From Candidatus Moraniibacteriota bacterium (GTDB lineage: Bacteria; Patescibacteriota; Minisyncoccia; Moranbacterales; UBA2206): a stretch of DNA of 20,114 nt. The notes under the pieces were generated by a model. It worked only from the letters and a program-made list of their open reading frames with translations. It was not told where the DNA came from and did not search any database. The DNA lies in the NCBI GenBank assembly GCA_023261605.1, contig JAHFOP010000002.1, positions 1-20,114 on the forward strand, read 5' to 3'. Position 1 is the stretch's first letter, and every line of letters begins with the position of its first letter. This document shows positions 12,005 through 19,288 of this stretch, in pieces. Both the position numbers and the translations under genes were made by a program.

Positions 12005-12754
12005 ATGAAAAAAATAGCCTTGCTTATTGCAGTAACATTTTTATTTATCGGTGGTCGTGCATTTGCCACGACCTACAAGGTGTCCGGAATTTCCAATCGG
12101 ACTGGCCCGGTAGCCAAATATCTCCATGCAAAGGGATGCGGTGTGACTCAGCTTGATACCGGAACCGATGTTATGGGGAGTCTCAAGGGCAAGCCATGGC
12201 CGGGGGTTCAGGTGTCTTCAGGAGCGGGAAGCGATGTGTTTATTCCCGTGTCTGATACGGCGACTAATGGCCTGTGTAAGGATCAGACCAACCTGCTGGA
12301 TTCTCTGGCAACTGTCTGCAAGGGCATAGCTAAAGACGCGACGCCCTATTGTCCGGATGGAAGCAGCAAGTGCTGGCCGCCCAATGCGCGTGGACAGTAC
12401 GAAACGCTGGTGCCTCATGAGGGTATCAGGACAGTGCGAAACACAGATCCTCAAAAACTTAACAATGCCCTCTCCGTCAAGGTGGAGGGCTATAGAGATC
12501 GTATTCCGCGTGACGGTTGGACTTATGGTGCCGCACCCATTTGGGGGCCTACCATTGTGTTGCGTAACGTGAACGATCTGCCGGTTGCCCAGCAATTGCT
12601 GAATGATCCGCGGGTTGTCCCATACGCCCAATGCATTGCAACGCTTAAAAGAGGTGCGCCGGTTCACAGCAACGGAGAAGTTTGCTACGAGGTCACAATT
12701 GGCCTCGACGGAGTGGTTGTGAAGAACGACTCTCCGCCGGAGTGTCCGTTCTGA
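12005..12754 (+). CDS. Secreted eight-cysteine protein of unknown function, 249 aa
   Basis: Residues 1-21 are a clear signal peptide (KK n-region, hydrophobic core, A-F-A cleavage before TTYK). The mature protein has no further membrane segment and contains eight cysteines (45, 91, 105, 116, 123, 210, 227, 247), an even number suited to disulfides in an oxidising exterior. It is rich in Gly, Pro, Asp and Val. The region 172-200 contains WTYGAAPIWGPTIVLRNVND and the C-terminal segment CYEVTIGLDGVVVKND looks beta-stranded. I do not recognise a family or catalytic motif. The start is supported by GAGGAG (11992-11997), 7 nt upstream. It is a single-gene unit with a strong terminator. Base composition and the strong ribosome site resemble those of the LysM operon more than those of the flanking glycan genes. 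Confidence 0.82.
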   Translation: MKKIALLIAVTFLFIGGRAFATTYKVSGISNRTGPVAKYLHAKGCGVTQLDTGTDVMGSLKGKPWPGVQVSSGAGSDVFIPVSDTATNGLCKDQTNLLDSLATVCKGIAKDATPYCPDGSSKCWPPNARGQYETLVPHEGIRTVRNTDPQKLNNALSVKVEGYRDRIPRDGWTYGAAPIWGPTIVLRNVNDLPVAQQLLNDPRVVPYAQCIATLKRGAPVHSNGEVCYEVTIGLDGVVVKNDSPPECPF

Positions 12755-12778
12755 TAAAACGTTTCCGCATCGCCACCC

Positions 12779-12821
12779 GAGCCCGCCGCAGATTCACTTC
12801 TGTAGCGGGCTCAATTTTTTT
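12779..12821 (+). terminator. Intrinsic terminator of the 12005 gene
   Basis: GAGCCCGC (12779-12786) pairs perfectly with GCGGGCTC (12805-12812), with an inner CAGA/TCTG stem. A run of seven T follows (12815-12821). Confidence 0.9.
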
Positions 12822-12835
12822 ATAAGCAATCAAAA

Positions 12836-12864
12836 TTAACTTATTGTACAATTCATGCTAAAAT
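12836..12864 (+). promoter_or_regulatory. Promoter giving a leaderless start at 12871
   Basis: TTAACT (12836-12841), a 17-nt spacer ending in TGC, and TAAAAT (12859-12864). The predicted start, 7 nt on, is base 12871, the A of the start codon. Confidence 0.65.
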
Positions 12865-12870
12865 AAATTT

Positions 12871-13977
12871 ATGATAAAACAAGCGCAAAAAATCATCCAT
12901 GTCGGGACAGCTAAGATCAAAAACAAATTTTTGACCAAATTGTCCAAAGCTACAGGAAAAAATCTGACAGTTCCAGCGCAGATTTATTGGAACATCTCCA
13001 ATAAATGCAATTTTCGTTGCCAGATGTGCACCCAATGGGATCGCGGGCTTCACGAAGACGCTCAGAAATATTTGAATTTCGCAGAAATGAAAAATGTCAT
13101 TGATCAGATGAAAAAACTCAAAATCAGAAACTTTGGGGTGACGGGTGGCGAACCAATTTTGCAAAAAAAGCTGCTTTTTGAGGTGCTTGGATATGCTAAT
13201 CAAAAGAGAATCTACACGCATTTCGGCAGCAATGGCTGGCTTATTACTGAAGATGTCATTCGAGAATATGACAAGATAGGTGGGGGACACATCTCGCTGT
13301 CAATTGATGCCATTGGCGAGTTGCATGATGAGATCCGGAATATGCCCAATGCATTTGAGCATTGCTTGGGTGTTCTCACGGTATATGAAAAAATCAAACC
13401 ACAAAATGTTTCTCTCAAGATAAACACGGTCATGAGCGGAAAAAATTTGAAACATATTTTGCCAATCGTTGAGTTGGCTGAAAAATATCAGGCCTCAATT
13501 TTCATTCAACCCTTCGAAGATTTTGAACACGACAATCTTTACAAAGATGATGTCAAAATTGAAAAAAGTTTTGCTGTAAATAGAAAAGATCTTGCTCAAG
13601 TGGAGGAGATCATTGATCAACTCAAAGCGAAAAAGAAAAAAGTCCCGGGCCTCATTCTGAATAGTTTTTCTCATCTTAATAATATTCCAGAATATTTCAG
13701 AAACAGGATGGGAGCCAAGGGCGGTTGTGAAGTTGGGTATAAAAAATTCACCATCCACCCGTTTGGTGACGTTCTTTTTTGTGGCTACTTAGGTTTCATC
13801 GGCAATGTCAAAAAAGAAAGCATTATGGACATTTGGAATTCTGAAAAAGCCAAAAAAGCTAGAGGGAGAGTGCAAAATTGCCGTTTAAATTGCATGCAGG
13901 GATGCTTCTTTGAACCGGGGATATTCGAGATGGCTCGAGATGGATTCAGCTATCTCGCGCGCGTAATAAAAAAGTAG
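12871..13977 (+). CDS. Radical SAM protein with SPASM-type C-terminus, 368 aa
   Basis: The radical SAM cluster motif is C46-N-F-R-C50-Q-M-C53 (CX3CX2C), preceded by the strand YWNISNKC and followed by GVTGGEP (SAM-binding GGE motif, near 90-96) and SLSID. The C-terminal part holds C286, C304, C337, C341 and C345, arranged as in SPASM domains that bind auxiliary iron-sulfur clusters, with the usual strand around HPFGDVLFCGYLG and the segment SIMDIWNSEKAKKAR. Such enzymes modify peptides, sugars or other substrates through a 5'-deoxyadenosyl radical. The substrate here is unknown. The position at the head of a glycan cluster suggests a sugar- or surface-related role, and no precursor peptide gene is evident beside it. 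The start codon coincides with the predicted transcript start. Confidence 0.9.
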   Translation: MIKQAQKIIHVGTAKIKNKFLTKLSKATGKNLTVPAQIYWNISNKCNFRCQMCTQWDRGLHEDAQKYLNFAEMKNVIDQMKKLKIRNFGVTGGEPILQKKLLFEVLGYANQKRIYTHFGSNGWLITEDVIREYDKIGGGHISLSIDAIGELHDEIRNMPNAFEHCLGVLTVYEKIKPQNVSLKINTVMSGKNLKHILPIVELAEKYQASIFIQPFEDFEHDNLYKDDVKIEKSFAVNRKDLAQVEEIIDQLKAKKKKVPGLILNSFSHLNNIPEYFRNRMGAKGGCEVGYKKFTIHPFGDVLFCGYLGFIGNVKKESIMDIWNSEKAKKARGRVQNCRLNCMQGCFFEPGIFEMARDGFSYLARVIKK

Positions 13978-13999
13978 TCGAAGAAAGATCATTCGATTT

Positions 14000-15361
14000 T
14001 CACTCGGTTTTCAATGAAGGCTCTTCCTCGCGAGACAATTCAAATAGAGCAAAGGCGGTTCCAATCACTCCCCACATCAACCATTGAGTGACAGTCTCAT
14101 TGAGATTATTGTTGGTCAAAGAATAACTTAAAAGTCCAACATAAAGAGCTAAAACAAAAAGCCCAAAATCCTTGCGCCAAGGGTTTTTTTCTTGTCGATA
14201 AGCTTGAATCAGTTTCGCCAATGCTAGGAAAAGTAAGGCGGAATAAATGATGCAACCGAAAATTCCAGTTTCCAGAGCAATTCTCAGGAAATCATTATGC
14301 GTGTATTGATTTCCAGCATTAGGGCCGTATTCATTTTCATGCACGATTGTTTCTGTTCCAATGCCATATCCCGTCAGGGGTTTCTTTACAAAAGATTTAT
14401 ACACCCGATCCCATTGCTCAAAGCGCCAACGCACCGAGCTGTCCGCTGGAGGATTATAGACATCTTGGATCCTGTTTTGAATAGAAGTGGAAAGAGAAAA
14501 AAGTACTACGAACGCGACAAACAAAACCACCAGCACTTTAGGGGATTTTTTGATGGTTATTATGAAAAGAAAAATCAAAAAGGCCAACCAAGCGCCGCGC
14601 GCATAGGTTTGTTCAAGAATAATGAAACCGAGAGCCAGCCATGAACTAAAAAGCCATTTCTTGCCGAAATCTCTTTCTTTTAGTATTAAAAAAAGAAGTA
14701 CTGAAACGGAAATTAACACAAAAGAAGCAAATGGATTTGGATGGCTGAATGTTCCAAATAAGCGACTTTCCACGCCTTCACTTCCCGCAACTCCGGAGCC
14801 GGTCAATAGTTGGTAAATAGCAGAGAGAAAAGGAATAATGCTGGAGAAAATTATTGCCAATAAAATTGACTTAGGATCTTTTTCTTTTTTGACAAGCACA
14901 TAAGCAGAGGAAAATATTAGAAATATACTAATGATTTTTATTATGCCATAAATGCTGGCTATTTTGTCAAGGGAAAATATTATGCTCAATAGAGCAATAG
15001 TTATGAATAGCAGCCAAGTTTTTTTAACAGGCAACCACTTCAATTCTCCTATGTTTTTTATCAAAAATATTATCAGCAGCAAAACAACTACTATGCCAAA
15101 AATTGCTGCTGCATTGAAATTTAAATTATTCCCTAGACTGACTGTGATTTGATCGCTGAATTTATCGATAGACGGCCGCAGAAAAAGGATTAGAAAAATG
15201 CCCCATTTCGGTCGATAAAGAAAGGCAATGGAAAGAATAAGCCCGAAAATCAAGACTAAATTCGTGATGAAAGAATCGATAAAAAAAAGACTGAGTAGCC
15301 AAATAATGAACAGGCCGGCTGTAAGGGTGATCAGGGCAATTCTTTTTGAGATTATTTCCAT
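14000..15361 (-). CDS. O-antigen ligase/polymerase-like membrane protein (Wzy/WaaL superfamily), 453 aa
   Basis: A polytopic membrane protein with about ten to twelve hydrophobic segments. The large extracytoplasmic loop of the Wzy_C (O-antigen ligase) family lies in the second half. Supporting motifs: RLFGTFSHPNPFASF (200-214), TYARGAWLAFL (252-262), RWRFEQWDRV then PLTGYGIGTE (328-337), and HNDFLRIALETGIFG (355-369). This last has the His and acidic residues typical of the loop. Members polymerise or ligate lipid-linked glycans on the outer face of the membrane. Its neighbours (Wzz-like proteins, GT4 enzymes) favour a polymerase or ligase for a surface polysaccharide or a glycosylated protein. 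It is the only large minus-strand gene of the cluster, convergent with the radical SAM gene (22 nt apart) and divergent from the glycosyltransferase at 15425. Confidence 0.88.
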   Translation of the reverse strand: MEIISKRIALITLTAGLFIIWLLSLFFIDSFITNLVLIFGLILSIAFLYRPKWGIFLILFLRPSIDKFSDQITVSLGNNLNFNAAAIFGIVVVLLLIIFLIKNIGELKWLPVKKTWLLFITIALLSIIFSLDKIASIYGIIKIISIFLIFSSAYVLVKKEKDPKSILLAIIFSSIIPFLSAIYQLLTGSGVAGSEGVESRLFGTFSHPNPFASFVLISVSVLLFLILKERDFGKKWLFSSWLALGFIILEQTYARGAWLAFLIFLFIITIKKSPKVLVVLFVAFVVLFSLSTSIQNRIQDVYNPPADSSVRWRFEQWDRVYKSFVKKPLTGYGIGTETIVHENEYGPNAGNQYTHNDFLRIALETGIFGCIIYSALLFLALAKLIQAYRQEKNPWRKDFGLFVLALYVGLLSYSLTNNNLNETVTQWLMWGVIGTAFALFELSREEEPSLKTE

Positions 15362-15365
15362 AATT

Positions 15366-15393
15366 TTGATAATGCTTTATTTTAGTCTATAAT
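15366..15393 (+). promoter_or_regulatory. Promoter for the glycosyltransferase at 15425
   Basis: TTGATA (15366-15371), a 16-nt spacer and TATAAT (15388-15393), predicted to start near 15400. It sits in the short divergent region shared with the minus-strand O-antigen ligase-like gene, whose own promoter is not clear. Confidence 0.75.
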
Positions 15394-15424
15394 ATAAACG
15401 AAAGTTTGTAAATTGACACGCTAT

Positions 15425-16699
15425 ATGAAAATTCTACAGGTTCATAAATACTATTCCAAAAAACGTGGCTCTGGGAGTGTGACGGCCTTTTTTGAAATTG
15501 TAAAAATATTGAAAAAAAAAGGACATCGCGTGGCTATTTTTTCAATGCAAGATGAAACGAATAAACCGAATGACTATGAAAAATATTTCACCACTCATTT
15601 CGACCTAAATGAAAAAGTGGGCTTTTGGAAGATGGTCATCTTAGCAGGCAAAATAATTTTCAATCGAGAAGCGCAGAAGAAATTAGCAGAACTGCTTGAT
15701 AAGGAAAAACCTGAAATTGCACATCTGCACAATTTCTATCATTATTTGAGTCCCTCGATTATTCTTACGCTTAAAAAGAAAAATATCCCAATCGTGATGA
15801 CTCTGCATGATTACAAATTGATTTGCCCGAACTATAAATTATTCAGTCAAGGGAAAATTTGCGAAAAATGTAAAGGTGGAAAATATTATCAATGTTTTCT
15901 AAATAAATGTTCTAAAAATTCTTATGCTGCGAGCCTAACTTTGATGATAGAAGCGTATTTGCATAAAATTTTAAAAACTTATGAGAAAGTGGATCTTTTC
16001 ATTGCGCCTAGCCACTTTATGAAAGAAAAATGCGTGGAATTTGGGATCCCCGCAAAAAAAATTAGTGTTTTGAAGAATCCATTTGCGACGGAAGATTTTA
16101 GGATAAATGGGGAATGGCAAGAAAAAGATTACTTTCTCTACTACGGACGTCTCTCTGAAGAAAAAGGCATTGGAGATTTGATTCGCGCAACCAAAAAACT
16201 TTTTGATGAAAAAAAACTGGGAGAGAATAAACTATTTATTCTTGGCAAGGGACCGGAAAAAGAAAATCTCGAAAGATTAGTAACAGAGTTGAAATTGCAA
16301 GATAAGATTTATTTTTTAGGTTTTAAGACTGGAGAGGAATTGAAAAAAACAATTGGCTCCGCAAAATTTATCGTCCTGCCTTCTGTTTGGTTTGACAACT
16401 TACCCCTCATAGTTCTAGAATCGCAACTCCTTCAAAGACCGCTTATTATTTCCGATTTGGGTGGATCCAAAGAGTTGATGCTAACTGGAGAAACCGGCTT
16501 TATTTTTATTGGTGGAGATGTTGAAGATTTAGTGGACAAGATGAATCATGTTTTGACTCTTACTCCAGAAGAAAGAAAAGCAATGGGTGAGAAGGGACGA
16601 AAGAATGCTTTGGCAGTTAATGATGAAGAAAAACTTTACATTAAATTGCTTGCAATTTATCAAGAAGTCCTTGATCGTTGTACCAGAAAAGAAGACTGA
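15425..16699 (+). CDS. GT4-family glycosyltransferase with Cys-rich insert, 424 aa
   Basis: A two-domain GT-B enzyme that would transfer a nucleotide-activated sugar in the cytoplasm during glycan assembly. The N-terminal half has QVHKYYSKKRGSGSV (5-19, glycine-rich acceptor-side loop) and MTLHDYKLICPNY. The C-terminal half has YYGRLSEEKG (239-248), carrying the Arg and Lys expected to hold the donor phosphates, and LPSVWFDNLPLIVLE (318-332), where the usual Glu-x7-Glu pair reads Asp324-x7-Glu332. Cysteines 134, 146, 149, 157 and 162 form a zinc-ribbon-like insert found in some GT4 proteins. The start at 15425 is preferred over the upstream TTG at 15413. No Shine-Dalgarno site is evident. Sugar and acceptor are not predictable. 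It is followed by a terminator. Confidence 0.9.
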   Translation: MKILQVHKYYSKKRGSGSVTAFFEIVKILKKKGHRVAIFSMQDETNKPNDYEKYFTTHFDLNEKVGFWKMVILAGKIIFNREAQKKLAELLDKEKPEIAHLHNFYHYLSPSIILTLKKKNIPIVMTLHDYKLICPNYKLFSQGKICEKCKGGKYYQCFLNKCSKNSYAASLTLMIEAYLHKILKTYEKVDLFIAPSHFMKEKCVEFGIPAKKISVLKNPFATEDFRINGEWQEKDYFLYYGRLSEEKGIGDLIRATKKLFDEKKLGENKLFILGKGPEKENLERLVTELKLQDKIYFLGFKTGEELKKTIGSAKFIVLPSVWFDNLPLIVLESQLLQRPLIISDLGGSKELMLTGETGFIFIGGDVEDLVDKMNHVLTLTPEERKAMGEKGRKNALAVNDEEKLYIKLLAIYQEVLDRCTRKED

Positions 16700-16733
16700 C
16701 CTCATGAGTTGATTTTTATCAAGCACACAAAAG

Positions 16734-16758
16734 CTCTTAAGTCATAAGAGTTTTTTTT
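16734..16758 (+). terminator. Intrinsic terminator after the 15425 gene
   Basis: CTCTTA (16734-16739) pairs with TAAGAG (16745-16750) across AGTCA, followed by eight T. Confidence 0.8.
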
Positions 16759-16794
16759 GCTTAAAATAAAGCTTTTTTATGGGCATAATTTTGC

Positions 16795-16823
16795 TTGACT
16801 TTTTTTCTCATTTATGCTAAACT
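16795..16823 (+). promoter_or_regulatory. Promoter for the glycosyltransferase at 16853
   Basis: TTGACT (16795-16800), a 17-nt spacer ending in TGC, and TAAACT (16818-16823), predicted to start near 16830. The ATG at 16814 lies inside this promoter, which rules it out as the start codon. Confidence 0.75.
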
Positions 16824-16852
16824 TTCAAGTCAAAAAGGATAATTCAAAACAG

Positions 16853-18037
16853 ATGAAAATCGCATTTATCGGACAAAAAGGAATCCCTATTATATCTGGG
16901 GGCGTGGAAAGAAGGGTGGAAGAGCTTTCCACAAGAATGACTGCTTTGGGTCATGAAGTTTTTGTTTATGTCAGGAATGATTATGCTTCTCAAAAACCCT
17001 CAAGATATAAAGGTGTTAATCTAATTTATATTCCAGCTATTCCAACAAAAAATCTGGGTGCTATCAGTCACACATTTTTTGCAATTATGCACGCGCTTGT
17101 TCAAAATTATGACGTGATTCATTTTCAAGCGCCGGGACCATCTTCTCTGTGCTGGATCATAAAGATATTGAAACCGAGAACGGCTCTGATTGCCACTTTC
17201 AATTCGCGAGATAGTCAACATCAAAAGTGGAGCTTTTTAGCTAAGCATTATCTGCTTTTAGGTGAATGGGTGATAAGCAAGATTCCTGACAAAACCATTG
17301 CCGTTAGTAATATTCTACAAAAATATATAAAAGAAAAATTTGGAGTTGAGGCGGAAGTTATACGCAATGGATCTTCTGTTTCAAAAACGACTAACATTAA
17401 TTTAATAGAAAAATGGAATTTGAAAAAAAATAGATATTTTCTTTCGGTTTCCAGATTAATTCGTCACAAAGGAATCCATCTTTTGATAGAAGCTTTTAAG
17501 CAAGCTCAGAAAGATGGGCGAATCTCCTTAGATTTCAAATTGGTAATTGTTGGAGAAGGGGCTTTTACGGATGATTATGTTGAAGAATTGAAAATGATGG
17601 CGGATCAAGATGAAAACATCGTTTTTACCGGAAATCAGGTAGGTGAAAATTTGGCCGCACTTTTTCAATGTGCCTTTTCATTTGTTCAACCATCTTTAGC
17701 AGAAGGCTTATCTAATGCTCTTCTAGAGTCTATGGGTTATGGACTGTGCCCAATCATAAGTGATATTGAAGAGAATGTTTCTCCCGTGGGCGAAAATGGA
17801 ATTGTTTTTGAAAAACAAAATTTAGAGGATCTGAAAAACAAATTAATTTTTGCTTTTGAACATAAAGAGTTGGTGCAAAAATTGGGTGATAGTGCTCGCA
17901 CTCATGTTGAAAAGAAATATAGTTGGGAGAAAAATGCAGAAAAAACATTAGCGCTATATAGAAAAGTTCTCAATAAAAAAAGAACCTCTGGGTTTTTGGA
18001 AAAAACATTCAAAAATAGCATTAACTTTAATCTCTAA
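16853..18037 (+). CDS. GT4-family glycosyltransferase, 394 aa (tandem paralogue 1)
   Basis: GT-B glycosyltransferase. The N-terminus IAFIGQKGIPIISGGVE (3-19) is the glycine-rich loop of the GT4 group that includes DUF1972-type enzymes of exopolysaccharide synthesis. The C-terminal half has SRLIRHKG (200-207) with the donor-phosphate Arg201 and Lys206 both present. It also has QPSLAEGLSNALLE (279-292) with the intact Glu284-x7-Glu292 pair. It looks fully active. The start is set to 16853 because the longer open frame begins inside the promoter and the paralogue at 18116 starts at the same residue. A weak AAAGGA (16834-16839) lies 13 nt upstream. Codon use is AT-rich relative to the paralogue downstream, despite close protein similarity. 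Confidence 0.9.
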   Translation: MKIAFIGQKGIPIISGGVERRVEELSTRMTALGHEVFVYVRNDYASQKPSRYKGVNLIYIPAIPTKNLGAISHTFFAIMHALVQNYDVIHFQAPGPSSLCWIIKILKPRTALIATFNSRDSQHQKWSFLAKHYLLLGEWVISKIPDKTIAVSNILQKYIKEKFGVEAEVIRNGSSVSKTTNINLIEKWNLKKNRYFLSVSRLIRHKGIHLLIEAFKQAQKDGRISLDFKLVIVGEGAFTDDYVEELKMMADQDENIVFTGNQVGENLAALFQCAFSFVQPSLAEGLSNALLESMGYGLCPIISDIEENVSPVGENGIVFEKQNLEDLKNKLIFAFEHKELVQKLGDSARTHVEKKYSWEKNAEKTLALYRKVLNKKRTSGFLEKTFKNSINFNL

Positions 18038-18056
18038 GATATAAATCAGCCCTCAT

Positions 18057-18085
18057 TTGACTTATTTGATATAGATTGCTATAGT
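18057..18085 (+). promoter_or_regulatory. Promoter for the glycosyltransferase at 18116
   Basis: TTGACT (18057-18062), a 17-nt spacer ending in TGC, and TATAGT (18080-18085), predicted to start near 18092. No terminator was seen in the 78-nt gap, so read-through from the upstream gene is also possible. Confidence 0.8.
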
Positions 18086-18115
18086 TCGAAATTAAAAAAC
18101 ATTAAGTTTCATCGC

Positions 18116-19288
18116 ATGAAGATCGCATTTATCGGACAAAAAGGAATACCTATGAAGTCAGGCGGCGTGGAAAAACACGTGGAAGAACTGGCAACCAGAT
18201 TGGCCAATCGTGGCCATGAGGTTTTTGTCTATGCTCGCAACAATTATAGCGATAAAAACATTGACTTTTACAAGGGCGTGCACGTGATCCACCTATCCAG
18301 CGTGCCAACCAAACATTTAGACACCATCACACACACTTTTTTGGCAACGATTCACGCTTTGTTTCAGGGTTATGACGTGATCCACTTTCAAGCTATTGGT
18401 CCGAGTTCGCTCAGTTTCATTGCCAGAATTTTTCAAAGAAGCGCGGCGGTTGTGGCCACGCATCATTGTCAGGACTACTATCACAAAAAATGGGGAGGGT
18501 TCGCGCGCGCGTGTCTGCGATTGGGTGAATTTATCGCCGTTATCTTTCCACATAGAACCATCGCTGTTTCCAAAAATTTAGGTGCCTACGTTAAAACCAC
18601 ATTTAAAAAAGACGCGACTGTCATTACTAATGGTGCGGATGTTTTTCCTGTCAAAGAAACAGGGTATTTGCAGAAATGGAACTTGCAAAAAGGTGGTTAC
18701 ATCATTTATGTCGGCCCTTTCATTCGCCATGAAGGCGTGCACTATCTGATCGAAGCTTTCAAAAATTTGGAAGACAAGCATCTGACGCGTGGTAAAAAGC
18801 TAGTTATTATCGGTGACGGTTTTCACACAGATGATTATACTCGAGAATTGAAGGATACGGCACGCGGACGAGAAAACATTATTTTCACCGGTTCATTGAG
18901 CGGTGCAGAATTGCAGCAACTTTTTTCCCACACCTATCTTTTTGTTCAACCATCCGAATCAGAAGGACTTTCGATGGCACTGTTAGAAGCGATGGGTTAT
19001 GGTCGCGCCATTTTGGCCAGTGACATCAAAGAAAACCGCGAACCGTTGAATGATGAGACAGCGGTCTTTTTCCGCTCCGGTTCGGCGGAAGACCTGGAAG
19101 AAAAGATGGTTTTTTTGATCAATAGTCCGGCCTTGGCCAAAGATATGGGCGAAGTGGCCAGAAAGAAGGCGCAGGCGGAATATAGTTGGGACAGTATAGT
19201 CGCTCAAACCGAAGATCTGTACGAAGATATCCTTGCGTGTAAGAGAAAAATAATTTCTAAACAAGAATTGCATGAGAAAAGTGTTTAA
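18116..19288 (+). CDS. GT4-family glycosyltransferase with altered donor site, 390 aa (tandem paralogue 2)
   Basis: A close paralogue of the 16853 product, collinear over nearly the whole length: the same IAFIGQKGIP start, matching segments YDVIHFQA-GPSS and FVQPS-EGLS-ALLE-MGYG, and an intact Glu283-x7-Glu291. At the position where GT4 enzymes have [G/S]-R-L-x3-K-G, this protein has G-P-F-I-R-H-E-G (200-207). The Arg and Lys known in the family to bind the nucleotide-sugar diphosphate are therefore Pro201 and Glu206. It may be catalytically impaired, a partner subunit, or use a different donor (inference). Its codons are more GC-rich than those of paralogue 1. No Shine-Dalgarno site is seen. 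Its 3' end overlaps the next gene by 17 nt. Confidence 0.9.
   Translation: MKIAFIGQKGIPMKSGGVEKHVEELATRLANRGHEVFVYARNNYSDKNIDFYKGVHVIHLSSVPTKHLDTITHTFLATIHALFQGYDVIHFQAIGPSSLSFIARIFQRSAAVVATHHCQDYYHKKWGGFARACLRLGEFIAVIFPHRTIAVSKNLGAYVKTTFKKDATVITNGADVFPVKETGYLQKWNLQKGGYIIYVGPFIRHEGVHYLIEAFKNLEDKHLTRGKKLVIIGDGFHTDDYTRELKDTARGRENIIFTGSLSGAELQQLFSHTYLFVQPSESEGLSMALLEAMGYGRAILASDIKENREPLNDETAVFFRSGSAEDLEEKMVFLINSPALAKDMGEVARKKAQAEYSWDSIVAQTEDLYEDILACKRKIISKQELHEKSV

Noticed and set aside
12218..12667. Minus-strand open frame of 149 codons
   Set aside because: It is antisense to the secreted Cys-rich gene, which has a signal peptide, ribosome site and terminator.
13978..14000. Terminator between the convergent radical SAM and O-antigen ligase-like genes
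   Set aside because: Only a 5-bp TCGAA/TTCGA stem and four T are present, too weak to call.
16814..16852. Upstream start for the first GT4 paralogue
   Set aside because: This ATG is inside the -10 region of the TTGACT-17-TAAACT promoter, and the paralogue starts at the later Met.
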